Assembly (NCBI RefSeq): GCF_028368975.1
Contig: NZ_JAQNDM010000001.1
Span: 496,001-560,000 of the forward strand
Direction: 5' to 3'
Length of the DNA stretch: 64,000 nt
DNA from: Stigmatella ashevillena
Lineage (GTDB): Bacteria > Myxococcota > Myxococcia > Myxococcales > Myxococcaceae
Part shown: piece after piece, positions 28,901 through 38,207 of the stretch
How positions within the stretch are numbered: position 1 is the stretch's first letter
Layout: the number at the start of each line of letters is the position of its first letter
Notes under the pieces: model-generated
Told to the model about the DNA's origin: nothing
Databases searched by the model: none
What the model saw: only the letters and a program-made list of their open reading frames with translations
Translations under genes and position numbers: made by a program

Positions 28901-30826
28901 TTATTCCTCGCTGCCAGAGGGCGAGAAGAGCCACGGGTAGGTGACCGCGACCACGCCACCGCCCTTGGGCTCGGGGAACTTCCAGCGGCGGATGCGCGAC
29001 AGCATGCAGTTCTCCGCCGTGGAGTTGCCGAGCGTCGTCTCCGACACGTTCGCCTCGGCCACCGCGCCCGCGGGGTCGATGGTGAAGGCCACCGCCACCT
29101 TGCCGGCCAGGCTCGGGTTCTTGTTCAGCTCCGTCTCGTAGCAGTATTTGATTTCGTTCTGGTGGCGCCGGATGACCTTGGCGATGACGTCCTTGTCCAG
29201 GCCGCCGATGACCGTCGTCTTGCCGGGAACCACCTTGGTGGTGGCCCTGCCCTTGCCGCCCAGATCAATGCCGCCGTTGCCGCCCGTGCCGCGGCCACCG
29301 CCCTGGGTGCCCAGGCCGCCGATGCCCAGCGCCTTGCCACCACCGCCCGAGCCATTGCCGCGCGAGCCGAGGCCCCCGACACCCTGCGCATCCCCCAGCC
29401 CCGCCCCGGACTTCAGGCCACCGAGGGCGTTGTTGATGCCGGTGCCCAGGCCGCCCGGACCAAACACATCCGAAGCGCCGCCCTTGAGGCCCTTGAAGGC
29501 GCCCAGCAGGCCCACCTGGCCCACCACCTGGCGATCCTTCTCCTTCTTCGTCTTGTCCACGACGGGCGTGCCCGGCTTGGAGGGATCCGCCTCGGCCTTC
29601 TTCGCATCTTCCTTGCCGAACTTGCCCTCCTCGTCCTTCGCCTTGGCCCCCTCTTCCACGCCGGCCAGCTTGAGCTTCTTCAGCTCCTGCTTTTTCTCCG
29701 GCGTCACGAGGAACTTCGCCACCCGCTGGTGCGCCTGGATCAGGTCATCCGCGGACGGAGCCTCCGAGCGCGGCGTCAGGAGCATGGCGGCGACGAGCGC
29801 GCCCGAGGCCAGCACCGCGATACAAGCGATCTTGAAGAAGGTGAAGTCCGCCTCTTGGACCGTGTTCACCTGGATGGCTGGAGACGGCCGCACGTAGCGG
29901 ACCACGAAGGCCATCGTCCCCAGCGACACCTCGGCCCGGTCATGCAGGCCCAGGGTGAACACCTGGCCGTCGCTGGCCGCCGCCGTGGCGAGCTGCCCGG
30001 AGGCGCGCAGCGCGTCCTTGGTGCGCACATCGCCCTGCGAGGTGACGATGACGCCCGCCTTGCCAGGAACGCGCAGCTCCACCTGGTCGCCCTTGCCCAC
30101 CGCCAGCACGTGGCGCGAGCCCACCTCGGGCACGAAGACGTGGAAGAAGTTCTTCTTGCCCTCGCCGATGGTGACCGGCACGCCCTCCCGGAAATGCTTC
30201 ACCTCGAGCAGCGCGTCGCCCCAGAGCATGGCCACCTGGAGGATCTTCGCCTCGGGGGTGGGCAAGGCATCCAGCGGCAGCGGCTCCTGAAGGTGCACGG
30301 GCACCTGGGGCTTCTTCGCCACCGCGGGCACCGCCGACAGGCTCTTCGCCTTCATGCCCGGAGGCGCCACCGTGCGGTGGGCCGAGGGAATGACGACCTC
30401 GGGCCGCGCGTGAGGCGCGGGTGGCACCGGCGGCCGCTGGGTGACTGAACCCTGGAAGCTCCTGCCGTTCACCTGCGCCCCGGCGGGAACCTTGGGGGCC
30501 ACCGCCTGCGACTCACCGAAGAGCACCTCCACCTGCGAGGCGCCCACCTTGAGCACGTCACCCGGCACGAGGGCCTTGGGCACCAGCAACCGCTGATCTC
30601 CCACCTGCGTCCCGGCCTCGCTGCCGAGATCAATCGCTGTGACCCCACCTTCCTTGTCCACCTTCAACATCACGTGGAGGTTGGAGACACTGGGGTCTGT
30701 CAACTTCACCGCCGCCTGCGCTCCCGAACCGACGATGATGCTCTCCGTGTCCGCGATGGTTTCCATCGTGGACCCGTCCGGTCCGGTGATGCGCAACCTC
30801 AGTCCGTTATTCTTCGCCGCCGCCAT
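28901..30826 (-). CDS. FHA domain protein with TonB-like C-terminus, GltG (PglI)/NfsG type
   Basis: 641 residues, ATG 30826. An N-terminal FHA domain (about residues 20-95; SIIVGSGAQ, SNLHVML) binds phosphothreonine partners in the cytosol, and a second FHA-like fold lies near 200-300. One membrane helix (KIACIAVLASGALVAAMLL, about 325-345) leads to a Lys/Gly-rich periplasmic linker with many GLG repeats, and a C-terminal AgmX/PglI-type TonB domain (YCYETELNKNPSLAGKV... VTYPWLF). This architecture is that of GltG (PglI), which joins the inner-membrane motor to the envelope in gliding, and of NfsG in spore-coat assembly. Last gene of the cluster. Confidence 0.88.
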   Translation of the reverse strand: MAAAKNNGLRLRITGPDGSTMETIADTESIIVGSGAQAAVKLTDPSVSNLHVMLKVDKEGGVTAIDLGSEAGTQVGDQRLLVPKALVPGDVLKVGASQVEVLFGESQAVAPKVPAGAQVNGRSFQGSVTQRPPVPPAPHARPEVVIPSAHRTVAPPGMKAKSLSAVPAVAKKPQVPVHLQEPLPLDALPTPEAKILQVAMLWGDALLEVKHFREGVPVTIGEGKKNFFHVFVPEVGSRHVLAVGKGDQVELRVPGKAGVIVTSQGDVRTKDALRASGQLATAAASDGQVFTLGLHDRAEVSLGTMAFVVRYVRPSPAIQVNTVQEADFTFFKIACIAVLASGALVAAMLLTPRSEAPSADDLIQAHQRVAKFLVTPEKKQELKKLKLAGVEEGAKAKDEEGKFGKEDAKKAEADPSKPGTPVVDKTKKEKDRQVVGQVGLLGAFKGLKGGASDVFGPGGLGTGINNALGGLKSGAGLGDAQGVGGLGSRGNGSGGGGKALGIGGLGTQGGGRGTGGNGGIDLGGKGRATTKVVPGKTTVIGGLDKDVIAKVIRRHQNEIKYCYETELNKNPSLAGKVAVAFTIDPAGAVAEANVSETTLGNSTAENCMLSRIRRWKFPEPKGGGVVAVTYPWLFSPSGSEE

Positions 30827-30882
30827 GAGGATGTTCCCTTCCGCCCTTCCGTCCCAAAGAAAAACGAGCGCCCTCCCAGGCG

Positions 30883-31155
30883 CTAGAGGTTGTCTACCGA
30901 CTTCTGCAGCTCGGGGTTGAAGTTGTCCCGAACCTTGATGAGGCTCTGAAAGTCCGTCTTCTTCCGGTTGAGGAGATAGGAGCCCTCCGGCTTGGTGAGC
31001 TCGCCTTCCACCGTCACATCCGTGAAGTCGATGACCGTCTTCTTGCGGTAGACCGTCTTGTCGGCCTCCTGGATGATCTTCACCTCATTGTCCTGAGCCA
31101 GCGCGGGGCCCGCGCCCACCAGGGCCAGGGCCACCACCGATGCCAGTCGTCTCAT
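30883..31155 (-). CDS. Small periplasmic protein of the Glt/Nfs-type cluster (GltF/NfsF position)
   Basis: 90 residues; ATG 31155 follows GGAGG, while the upstream extension has no binding site. Signal peptide MRRLASVVALALVGAGPALAQ cleaves at ALAQ. The mature ~70 residues contain VKIIQEADKTVYRKKTVIDFTDVTVEG and a Lys/Arg-rich C-terminal half (SYLLNRKKTDFQSLIKVRDNFNPELQKS). It sits between the TPR lipoprotein and the FHA/TonB gene, as the small F gene does in the related clusters. Function is unknown beyond co-occurrence. Confidence 0.8.
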   Translation of the reverse strand: MRRLASVVALALVGAGPALAQDNEVKIIQEADKTVYRKKTVIDFTDVTVEGELTKPEGSYLLNRKKTDFQSLIKVRDNFNPELQKSVDNL

Positions 31156-31349
31156 CTTCAACCTCCAGTCACTCATCGGTTGAGCCAGCGGGCCTACGAA
31201 GAGGTTCCCGCGGAGTCTTGCAGGAGTCGATCCAAGTGCAACCCCTTGGATCTTAAAGAGCTGGGGCACGCTTCGTCACCTGGTTGCCCCCAAGGGCAGA
31301 AAAACTTCCAGCCCTCCCCAGTAAGCTTGGCCCCCCTGGGGGGCCTTTT

Positions 31350-32744
31350 TCAAGGTGCCGGAGAAGGAGCACCGGCGGGATTGCCCGGCGGCGCCGCGGG
31401 GGCCTCCTGCGCGGGGGCGGGCTCCGCCGAGGCCGCCTCGTCCGCAGGAGGCGCCTCCTCAGCGGGAGTCCCCTCCTCGCGCGCGGCCTCATCCGACACC
31501 TTGTCCAGCAAGGAGCTGTCCTTGCCCTGGGCGCCTTCCTTCTTCGCTTCGGCGGCGGCGGGCTGAGGCTGTCCACTCTTCAGCATCGCCTGAATGCCTT
31601 GCACCTTGGTATCGATCATCTGGCGATCCTGGGGCGTGGTGGCCTGGAGCGCCTTGCAGCGATCGAGGTAGCCCAGCGCCTTCTGCCAGCCGGCCCGGTC
31701 CGCAGCATAGGCCCACCCGGCGCCGCAGACGGCCTCCGGGTGCTCGGGGCGCATGGCGAGAACCTTCTCGAAAGCCTCTCCCGCGGCGAGGCCCCGCTTC
31801 GCATCGCTCCCCTTCTGCCCATCCAGGGCGAAGGCGTAATAGAGGTGGCTCTCGTAGGACGTGGGATCCAGCTCCACCGCCCGGGCAAAGGCCCGCTCGG
31901 CGCCCGCGTAGTCCCGGTACGCCAGCGACATGGCGCCGATGTTCAGGTAGCCCGGGGCGAATTGGTCGTTGAGCGACACCGCCTTCTGGAACTGGGCCAG
32001 CGCCCGGGGACGCTCGTTCAGCTTCAGGTAGATCATCCCGAGGTTGTTGTAGACGCCGGGATCATTCTCCGCGAGCTTGCGCGCGTTGGCGCTCACCAGC
32101 TCCGCGAGCCGGTACTGCCCCTGGTCGTAGTAAACGAGCGCGAGGTTCTTGTACGCCTCGGGATTGTCCTTGCTGCGCGCCAGGACGCGCCGGGCGGTGG
32201 CTTCCGCTTGCTCGAACTGGCCCGCGAGCCGATAAGCCACGGTGAGGTTGTTGAGGAGCGCGACGTCATGCGCGTGGCCGGGGGCCGCCAGGGCCCCTTC
32301 GTACAGGCGAATGGCCTCCGCGAACTTCTCCTGCACGCGGTACAGCCGCCCCAGGTTCAAGAGCGAGGGCTGATGGCCCGGCTCCCTCCCGAGCACCTTC
32401 TCATAGGCGGCCTGGGCATCCGCGAGCCGCCCCTGGCGCTCGGCGATGAGCCCCAGGTTGAACTGAGCGTTGAGGCTCTGGGGCGACGACTCCACCACCT
32501 GCTCGAAGCCCTTGCGGGCCCGGTCGTAGTCTCCCGCGTCGAAAGCCTCGAGCGCCGACAGGAACAGGGCCTGAGGCCCCGAGTCGTCATGGGGTGCGGG
32601 CGGGGCCGAGGGCACCTCGGAGGTGGCCACCGGGACAGGCCGCGGGGACGGCGCCTCGGCGGCAGCGGGCTTGACCTGAGAAGTCGTCGCGCAGGCCGTG
32701 GTGAACACGAGCGCGGCGGTGGTGAACGAGCGGGTGAGCGTCAT
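31350..32744 (-). CDS. TPR lipoprotein, GltE (AglT)/NfsE type
   Basis: 464 residues from ATG 32744, preferred because it gives a compact lipoprotein signal (TAALVFTTAC); the ATG at 32783, which overlaps the preceding stop codon, would add 13 residues. The mature protein is TPR repeats from residue ~70 to ~390 (FNLGLIAERQGRLADAQAAY, YKNLALVYYDQGQYRLAELV, YNNLGMIYLKLNERPRALAQF), then a disordered Ala/Glu/Pro tail. Lipoprotein, TPR and position match GltE (AglT), an outer-membrane-facing component of the gliding complex, or NfsE of the spore-coat machine. It lies next to the large TPR gene. Confidence 0.86.
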   Translation of the reverse strand: MTLTRSFTTAALVFTTACATTSQVKPAAAEAPSPRPVPVATSEVPSAPPAPHDDSGPQALFLSALEAFDAGDYDRARKGFEQVVESSPQSLNAQFNLGLIAERQGRLADAQAAYEKVLGREPGHQPSLLNLGRLYRVQEKFAEAIRLYEGALAAPGHAHDVALLNNLTVAYRLAGQFEQAEATARRVLARSKDNPEAYKNLALVYYDQGQYRLAELVSANARKLAENDPGVYNNLGMIYLKLNERPRALAQFQKAVSLNDQFAPGYLNIGAMSLAYRDYAGAERAFARAVELDPTSYESHLYYAFALDGQKGSDAKRGLAAGEAFEKVLAMRPEHPEAVCGAGWAYAADRAGWQKALGYLDRCKALQATTPQDRQMIDTKVQGIQAMLKSGQPQPAAAEAKKEGAQGKDSSLLDKVSDEAAREEGTPAEEAPPADEAASAEPAPAQEAPAAPPGNPAGAPSPAP

Positions 32745-32782
32745 GGCGGTCTTCCCTGCGGGAGCCTTGGAGTGAGTGCGCA

Positions 32783-35700
32783 TCACGGCTGGACCTCCCC
32801 CACCTGGGCGGAGGGCTCGGGCGAAGCCGACGGAGGCTCCACGGTGGCCGGGAGGGCCGGCGTGGGCGTTCCAGCGCCGGGCGTGGGCGTGGCGGTCGCG
32901 GAGGCCGACAGCTCCGGCTCCTTGACGACATCGGAGGTGGCGAAGAACTCGCTGCCCCGGTAGGGCACCTGGCGCACCTGCGCGTAGGCGCCCGGACGGT
33001 AGCGGTTCATCTGGTCCTGCGCGGCGAGCGTCCACTCATTGTAGATGGACAGCTCGTAGGCCTTCTGGAGCGCCTTCTCGAGCGCCTCGGTCGCCTTGTC
33101 CTCCAGGGGCAGGGCCAGGTTCTCCAGCTCGCCGCGGTACATGGCGAGCTGCTCCTCATCCAGCCCCTTGGGGTCCGGCGAGTCGAGGATGTTGCGCGCG
33201 AAGTCCGCGTAGGCCATGCCGATGCGGGTGAGCGCCGCGATGCCCCACTCGCCCGAGCCGACGGCCAGCACCGCCGCATACTCCTTCTCCACCCGCTGGA
33301 TCTCCTTCTGCTTGGCGGCCAGATCCCTCCGGATGGTGGCCACGCGCGAGAAGCGGATGCCCGTGTAGCGCTTCCACAGGAACTCCAGCTCCAGGAAGCG
33401 CGTGTGGGCGTAGGCGTCCAGCAGCTTCACATCCTGCTTGTCCTGATCGGACAGCCGACCCCAGCCGCGCAGCAGATCCGCGCGGACACGGTCCACGGAG
33501 CGCAGATCCTTGGCCTGCTGGTACGCCATCATCTCCTTGTAGCGCGCCAGGTAGAGCTGGACGCCCGAGGTGCGTGGATCCTTCGCATACGCCTCGGCGA
33601 ACGAGGCGAAGGCCCGCGCCGCATCGGTCCAGTGCCCGTTCTTCTCGTGAACGAGCGCGACGTTGTAGGCAATCTGCGGCACATCCTTGCGGTCGCGGAA
33701 GCGCGCCAGGTACTCGGCATAGGCCGAGATCGCCTTCTGCGACTGCCCCACGCCTTCCCACCAGAGGCCCGCGTTGAAGAGGGCATCGGCCACCCACTCC
33801 TCGGCCTCCTTCACGAGTTGCTGGCGCTCGGTCTGCGGCACGGCGGCGGCCGTCGCGGCCACCTCCTGCTTCTTCGCCGAGGCCTTGGCGCCCTTCTTCG
33901 CGCTCTTGGCCTTGACGGTCTTCGTCTCCTTGGCCTCCGAGCCACCGTTCACCGCGGCGTCGTAGGCATCCACGAAGGACTCGTACATCTCCGCGGCCTT
34001 CTGGAACTCGGCCATCTTCTCGTAGAAGCCCGCCATCGTGTAGCGGACCTTCAGGCCGAAGATGCTGTCCGGGTACTCCTTGAGGACGCGGGCACCCGCC
34101 TCCACGCCGCGATCCAGCTCGGCGGCCTCTTGGAAGATGATCATCGCGTAGGTGAGCGCCCGGTCGGCATTCTCCGACTTGGGGAACTCGGTGACGAACG
34201 AGAGGAACAGCTCCCCGGCCTTCTTGGGGTTCTTCTCCTTGCGGTAGACGATCTCATCCACCCACTTGTACTGGCTGCCCTCCACCACCTTCGTCACGCG
34301 TGAGGCGAACTCGGTGCCCGGCTTGCTGAGCTTCTTGTTGCCGAGGAACTGGCGCGACAGCGTGTTGAGCTCCTGCCACTCCTCGCGGCTCTCCAGCACG
34401 AACATCGTCAGGTCCGCCGCGTCCCGCGAGCGCCGCTCCTCGGGGTACTTGGTGATGATCTCCCCGAAGCGCCGGGCCGCGTCCACGAAGTGGTTGCGGT
34501 CATAGAGGATGACGGCGGCCTGGTAGCGCAGGTCGATCTCGTCCGGGTTGTTGGGATAGAGCGAGTTATACGTGTCGCACGCAGCCACCAAGCGCGATTC
34601 GAGGCGCGTGAGCGGCTGCTCCTGCTGCTGCTTGGCGTCCTTCTTGACGATGCGCTTCTTCTCGACGTCGCCCTTGTCCTTGTTCTCGTTGACCTTCTGG
34701 CCGTCCTTCAGGTCACTCTTGGCGAGCTGGCCCCGTTCGATCTTCACGAGCTTGTCGTAGGCGAGCACCGCGGCGAACGAGGCGCTCTTGCGGTAGGACT
34801 CGTTGGACACCTCGCGTGCCGAGTCGCGGTCCGGAATCTTGAAGGACACCACGGCGTCGTACTCACCGGCGGCGGCCTCCCACTCCTCCAGCGCCCAGAG
34901 GATCTCCGCGTAGAAGAAGCGCAGGTTGAAGGCCGAGTCGGCGACGAAGTCCGGATCCTCGCTGGAGGCGAACGCATCCACGTACTGCTTGTAGATGTCG
35001 CGGGCGAGCCGGTAGGTCTCCACCTGGCGCGTCTTCTGCGCCTCCTGGTGGTACTCGGTCACCATCACCCGCATGGCCTCTTCGGTGACGTTGAAGGCGT
35101 TGCGCAGCACGGGGTTGTCCCCGGCGTTGGCCTGCCACCACGTGCCACCCGGGCGGTACAGGTCCACCATGCGCTTCATCTCGGTGCGCACCTGCGTGCG
35201 CTGGCGCAGCCCCTCATAGGAGCGGACGATGGCCTGCTGGTACTCGGGGGCGTTCGGGCCCATGGGCGCGTCGTCCACGAGCGTGCGGAACATGTGGATG
35301 GCGCTGTCGAAGTGGCCCGCGTCCGCCAGCCCCACCGCCGTCTTGGCGATGAGCCGCCCCTGACGCTTGGCCGGCGCCTTGGCCTTGAAGTAGGCCAGGG
35401 CCTCCTTCGGCTGGTCGAGCTGGACGTAGAAGACCGTCAAGTCATTGAGTGCCTCTGTCTTGAGGTCGCCCAACTCCTCGCCCTGCGTCTCCGCGAACTC
35501 CACCGCCTCCTGCAACTTCTTGAGGCCGTCCTCGTAGCCGCCGCTGTTGAAGTCGCACCACGCCAGCTTGTAGATGGCGTAGGCGTAGATCTTCGGCACG
35601 CGCGTGTCGCGCGCCTTCTCGTAGTTCTCCCGCGCGGGCGCCAGCTTGTTGTTCTCGAAGAAGTAGTTGCCCAGTTGGATGTACGCGTCCGGAACGAACT

Positions 35701-36418
35701 GGGACTGAGGGAAGTCGCGGATCAGCTGCTGGTAGCGCTTCACCGCCTCCGGGCCCCGGTTGAGCTCGTTGAGGTTGTAGCCCTGGGCGAAGAGCACCTC
35801 GTCCATGTGCTCGTACTTGGGATAGTCGCGCAGGAGGTCCTCGTAGAGGCTCATCGTCTCCGCGCGGTAGCGCTCGCTGTCGCGGTGGTCCTGCTTGGGC
35901 GCTTCCACCTTCTCGCCGCGCGCCTCCGCCGCATCAAACGCCTTCTCGGCCGCGAGGAACCGGTCCATCTCCAGCCGGTAGAGGTACTTGGACTTCTCCC
36001 AGTACAGCTCCGAGAGCCGGTAGATGAGATCCGCCTTGCGCTCGCTGCCATCCTGAATCTTCGGGATCAGCCGCTTGAAGCCTTCGATAGCCTCATCGCG
36101 CTTGCGGTCCGCCAGGGCATCCTTCTTGGCGTCCGCGATGCGCGGCAGCTCCGCGAACTTCTCGTTGGCGGGTTTGACGCGCGCGGGCCCCTGGCGCTTC
36201 TCCTTCTCCTCCAGGGCGTCGGGGACCGCGGCCGCCACGGGCGATTTTGGGGCCTGGGGCTTCTGGGCCTGTTTGGAACGAGACTTTCCGGGGACTGCCT
36301 TGGCCGCCGCCGAGGGCTTCTTCGCCACAGCCTTCCTGGACGCCGCCGCCTCACCTACACCGCTCACGGTGAGCGTTACGCCCACAGCGAGCGCACCGAA
36401 CCGAAGGAACGCCTTCAT
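32783..36418 (-). CDS. Large periplasmic TPR protein, GltD (AgmU)/NfsD type
   Basis: 1211 residues from ATG 36418 (AGGAG upstream), with signal peptide MKAFLRFGALAVGVTLTVSGVGEAAA. After a basic, Ala/Lys-rich segment, TPR-like helical repeats run through most of the length (e.g. YRLSELYWEKSKYLYRLEMD, YQQLIRDFPQSQFVPDAYIQLG, RALTYAMIIFQEAAEL), with two Lys-rich low-complexity inserts. AgmU/GltD of Myxococcus xanthus is close to this size and also TPR-only; the nfs cluster has a paralogue. It likely links the periplasm to the inner-membrane motor. Its stop overlaps the ATG at 32783, so translation is coupled to the next gene. Confidence 0.88.
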   Translation of the reverse strand: MKAFLRFGALAVGVTLTVSGVGEAAASRKAVAKKPSAAAKAVPGKSRSKQAQKPQAPKSPVAAAVPDALEEKEKRQGPARVKPANEKFAELPRIADAKKDALADRKRDEAIEGFKRLIPKIQDGSERKADLIYRLSELYWEKSKYLYRLEMDRFLAAEKAFDAAEARGEKVEAPKQDHRDSERYRAETMSLYEDLLRDYPKYEHMDEVLFAQGYNLNELNRGPEAVKRYQQLIRDFPQSQFVPDAYIQLGNYFFENNKLAPARENYEKARDTRVPKIYAYAIYKLAWCDFNSGGYEDGLKKLQEAVEFAETQGEELGDLKTEALNDLTVFYVQLDQPKEALAYFKAKAPAKRQGRLIAKTAVGLADAGHFDSAIHMFRTLVDDAPMGPNAPEYQQAIVRSYEGLRQRTQVRTEMKRMVDLYRPGGTWWQANAGDNPVLRNAFNVTEEAMRVMVTEYHQEAQKTRQVETYRLARDIYKQYVDAFASSEDPDFVADSAFNLRFFYAEILWALEEWEAAAGEYDAVVSFKIPDRDSAREVSNESYRKSASFAAVLAYDKLVKIERGQLAKSDLKDGQKVNENKDKGDVEKKRIVKKDAKQQQEQPLTRLESRLVAACDTYNSLYPNNPDEIDLRYQAAVILYDRNHFVDAARRFGEIITKYPEERRSRDAADLTMFVLESREEWQELNTLSRQFLGNKKLSKPGTEFASRVTKVVEGSQYKWVDEIVYRKEKNPKKAGELFLSFVTEFPKSENADRALTYAMIIFQEAAELDRGVEAGARVLKEYPDSIFGLKVRYTMAGFYEKMAEFQKAAEMYESFVDAYDAAVNGGSEAKETKTVKAKSAKKGAKASAKKQEVAATAAAVPQTERQQLVKEAEEWVADALFNAGLWWEGVGQSQKAISAYAEYLARFRDRKDVPQIAYNVALVHEKNGHWTDAARAFASFAEAYAKDPRTSGVQLYLARYKEMMAYQQAKDLRSVDRVRADLLRGWGRLSDQDKQDVKLLDAYAHTRFLELEFLWKRYTGIRFSRVATIRRDLAAKQKEIQRVEKEYAAVLAVGSGEWGIAALTRIGMAYADFARNILDSPDPKGLDEEQLAMYRGELENLALPLEDKATEALEKALQKAYELSIYNEWTLAAQDQMNRYRPGAYAQVRQVPYRGSEFFATSDVVKEPELSASATATPTPGAGTPTPALPATVEPPSASPEPSAQVGEVQP

Positions 36419-36569
36419 GCGAACTCCTGCCATGCCAAGGACGACGGAAAGTAGACGCGCACCTTTGGAATGAGAAGTGCTGCCGCCGTGCCAGCGCGGC
36501 GAATGATGCCCCTGGAGGCACCGCATCTTTCGGGCGTTGAACACCCCGCCGGAAAACGTGCTGGAAAAA

Positions 36570-36613
36570 CGCAAAGGGCCACCGCGCGCCGGACAACGCG
36601 TGGGGCCCTTGCG
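36570..36613 (-). terminator. Terminator between the GltC- and GltD-type genes
   Basis: On the minus strand CGCAAGGGCC (36604-36613) pairs with GGCCCTTTGCG (36570-36580, with one bulged base), followed by TTTTT. It lies in the 238-base gap between the two genes, so the barrels plus GltC-type gene and the GltD-G-type genes are probably separate transcription units. Confidence 0.8.
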
Positions 36614-36656
36614 TTACTCCGATCTTCCCAGACCGGCTATTCCCGCCAAAAGAGCG

Positions 36657-38207
36657 CTACTCCCCCTGCCTGGCGGGGCAGCCTCGCTTGAGGGTGTACT
36701 GGTAGTAGCCGATCTCGTCGATCCAGAATTCTCCCTGGAATTTCCAGTAGTTCCAGGAGGCGCCGGGCATCGCGGGGCGGTAGAGCGACTGCCGGGTGAG
36801 CAGGGCCTTCTGATCCACGCCCTCCTGGAGCAGATCCTTCTCATCGAGCGCGGTCTGCACCCGGATGATCTCCGCCTGATCCGCGAAGGTGCGCAGGTTG
36901 TCGGCGGCCTCGCGGATCCGGCTGCGGGCCAGGGTGCCCCCCACCTGGAGCAAGGTGCTGCGGACGTCCTCCAGGGCGGTGGCCGTCTGCGCCGAGAGAG
37001 CGCTTCCCCGCCAGGCCGACGTGCCCAGGATGTCCTTCTTCTCCTCGTCCACGCGCGCCAGCATCCGCATCACCTCGCGGATCCGCTCGTTGTTGCGCAG
37101 CCACAGGTACACCGGGCGCGGCAGGCGCCGGTTCTCCGAGGCGACCAGGTTGAAGGCGGCGATCAGCTCGACGTCCTCGCCGATGAAGGGCTCGAGCTGC
37201 TTGGACATCGGCTCATAGACCTGCTCGAACGCGCCGAGGGTCGTCTTCACCTCGTCGAAGAGGCAGCTGTAGTAGTAGACGGTGGCCTTGAGGATCCAGG
37301 ACTCCGGCTGGAAGGCCCCCGCGTACTGCGGAGCGTGCAGGGCCTGGAGGCTGCCAAGGGCGCCGCCGAAGTCCTCGTCCTGGAAGCGGGCGAAGCCGTT
37401 CTCGAAGAGGGCCTGATCCCAGACGCGCGTGTAGCGCGGCACGGACTCGTAGGCGGTGATGGCCTGCTTGTACTCGCCCCGCCCATAGTGCAGGCGGCCC
37501 AGCGCCAGCATCGCCAGGTGCCGGGTCTCCTCCAGCTTGAGCTGCCGCTCGCCCTTCTGCTCCAGCACGGCCTGGAAAGCCGTCAGAGCGGATTGATCGA
37601 GTGCCTCCCCTTCCCCGGGCCGTCCTGGGAAGCGCCGGTCGGCGAGCACCACGCCCAGCAGGTAGCGGGCCTGGGCATAGGCGCGGCTGTCCGCAGGCAC
37701 CGCCTCCAGCAGGGAGCGCGCCTCCTCGAGGCGACCCCGGCGGTGGCTGATGGTGCCCACCAGGTAGTTGATGCGCGCCAGCACCTCCTTGGGCAGCGTC
37801 ACCCACCGATCCCGTACCTCGTCCGTGTAGGCCTGATTGAGGAGGCTGGGGATGAGGTTCTGCTCATCGAGTTGCTGCTGCATGTCGACGAGCCCCTCCA
37901 CGGCCTGGAGGTAGGAAGGGTGCTGCGGGCCCGCCTTCACGATGGCGGCATAGGTGACGAAGGCGCTCACCGGCAGCCCCTTCCGGGCGAAGGCCTGGGC
38001 CAGGTAGTACTCGGCCTTGCCCTTCGTCTCCGGCTCGGCGTTCCCTTCCGAGACCTGGAAGAAGAGCGGGATGGCCGTGTCGAGTTCCCCCCCGTTGAAG
38101 GCGGAGAGCGCGCGGTTGTAGGCATTCGCGTCCTGCGCGGACACCGTGAACGGTGCCAGGGCGACGGCGACGAGTGCGAGCAGTCGGAACATGGCGTGGG
38201 TTTCCAT
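36657..38207 (-). CDS. Periplasmic TPR protein, GltC/NfsC type
   Basis: 516 residues from ATG 38207, which overlaps the barrel gene's TGA (TGATG); a second ATG at 38192 (MFRLLALVAVALA) would make a tighter signal peptide and may be the real start. The mature part has TPR-like helical pairs (NAYNRALSAFNGGELDTAIPLFF, YYLAQAFARKGLPVSAFVTY, AMLALGRLHYGRGEYKQAI) and ends in a helix/loop domain with several Trp. Its place after two barrel genes matches GltC/NfsC, which associate with the barrels in the outer-membrane part of the machine. Followed by a terminator. Confidence 0.83.
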   Translation of the reverse strand: METHAMFRLLALVAVALAPFTVSAQDANAYNRALSAFNGGELDTAIPLFFQVSEGNAEPETKGKAEYYLAQAFARKGLPVSAFVTYAAIVKAGPQHPSYLQAVEGLVDMQQQLDEQNLIPSLLNQAYTDEVRDRWVTLPKEVLARINYLVGTISHRRGRLEEARSLLEAVPADSRAYAQARYLLGVVLADRRFPGRPGEGEALDQSALTAFQAVLEQKGERQLKLEETRHLAMLALGRLHYGRGEYKQAITAYESVPRYTRVWDQALFENGFARFQDEDFGGALGSLQALHAPQYAGAFQPESWILKATVYYYSCLFDEVKTTLGAFEQVYEPMSKQLEPFIGEDVELIAAFNLVASENRRLPRPVYLWLRNNERIREVMRMLARVDEEKKDILGTSAWRGSALSAQTATALEDVRSTLLQVGGTLARSRIREAADNLRTFADQAEIIRVQTALDEKDLLQEGVDQKALLTRQSLYRPAMPGASWNYWKFQGEFWIDEIGYYQYTLKRGCPARQGE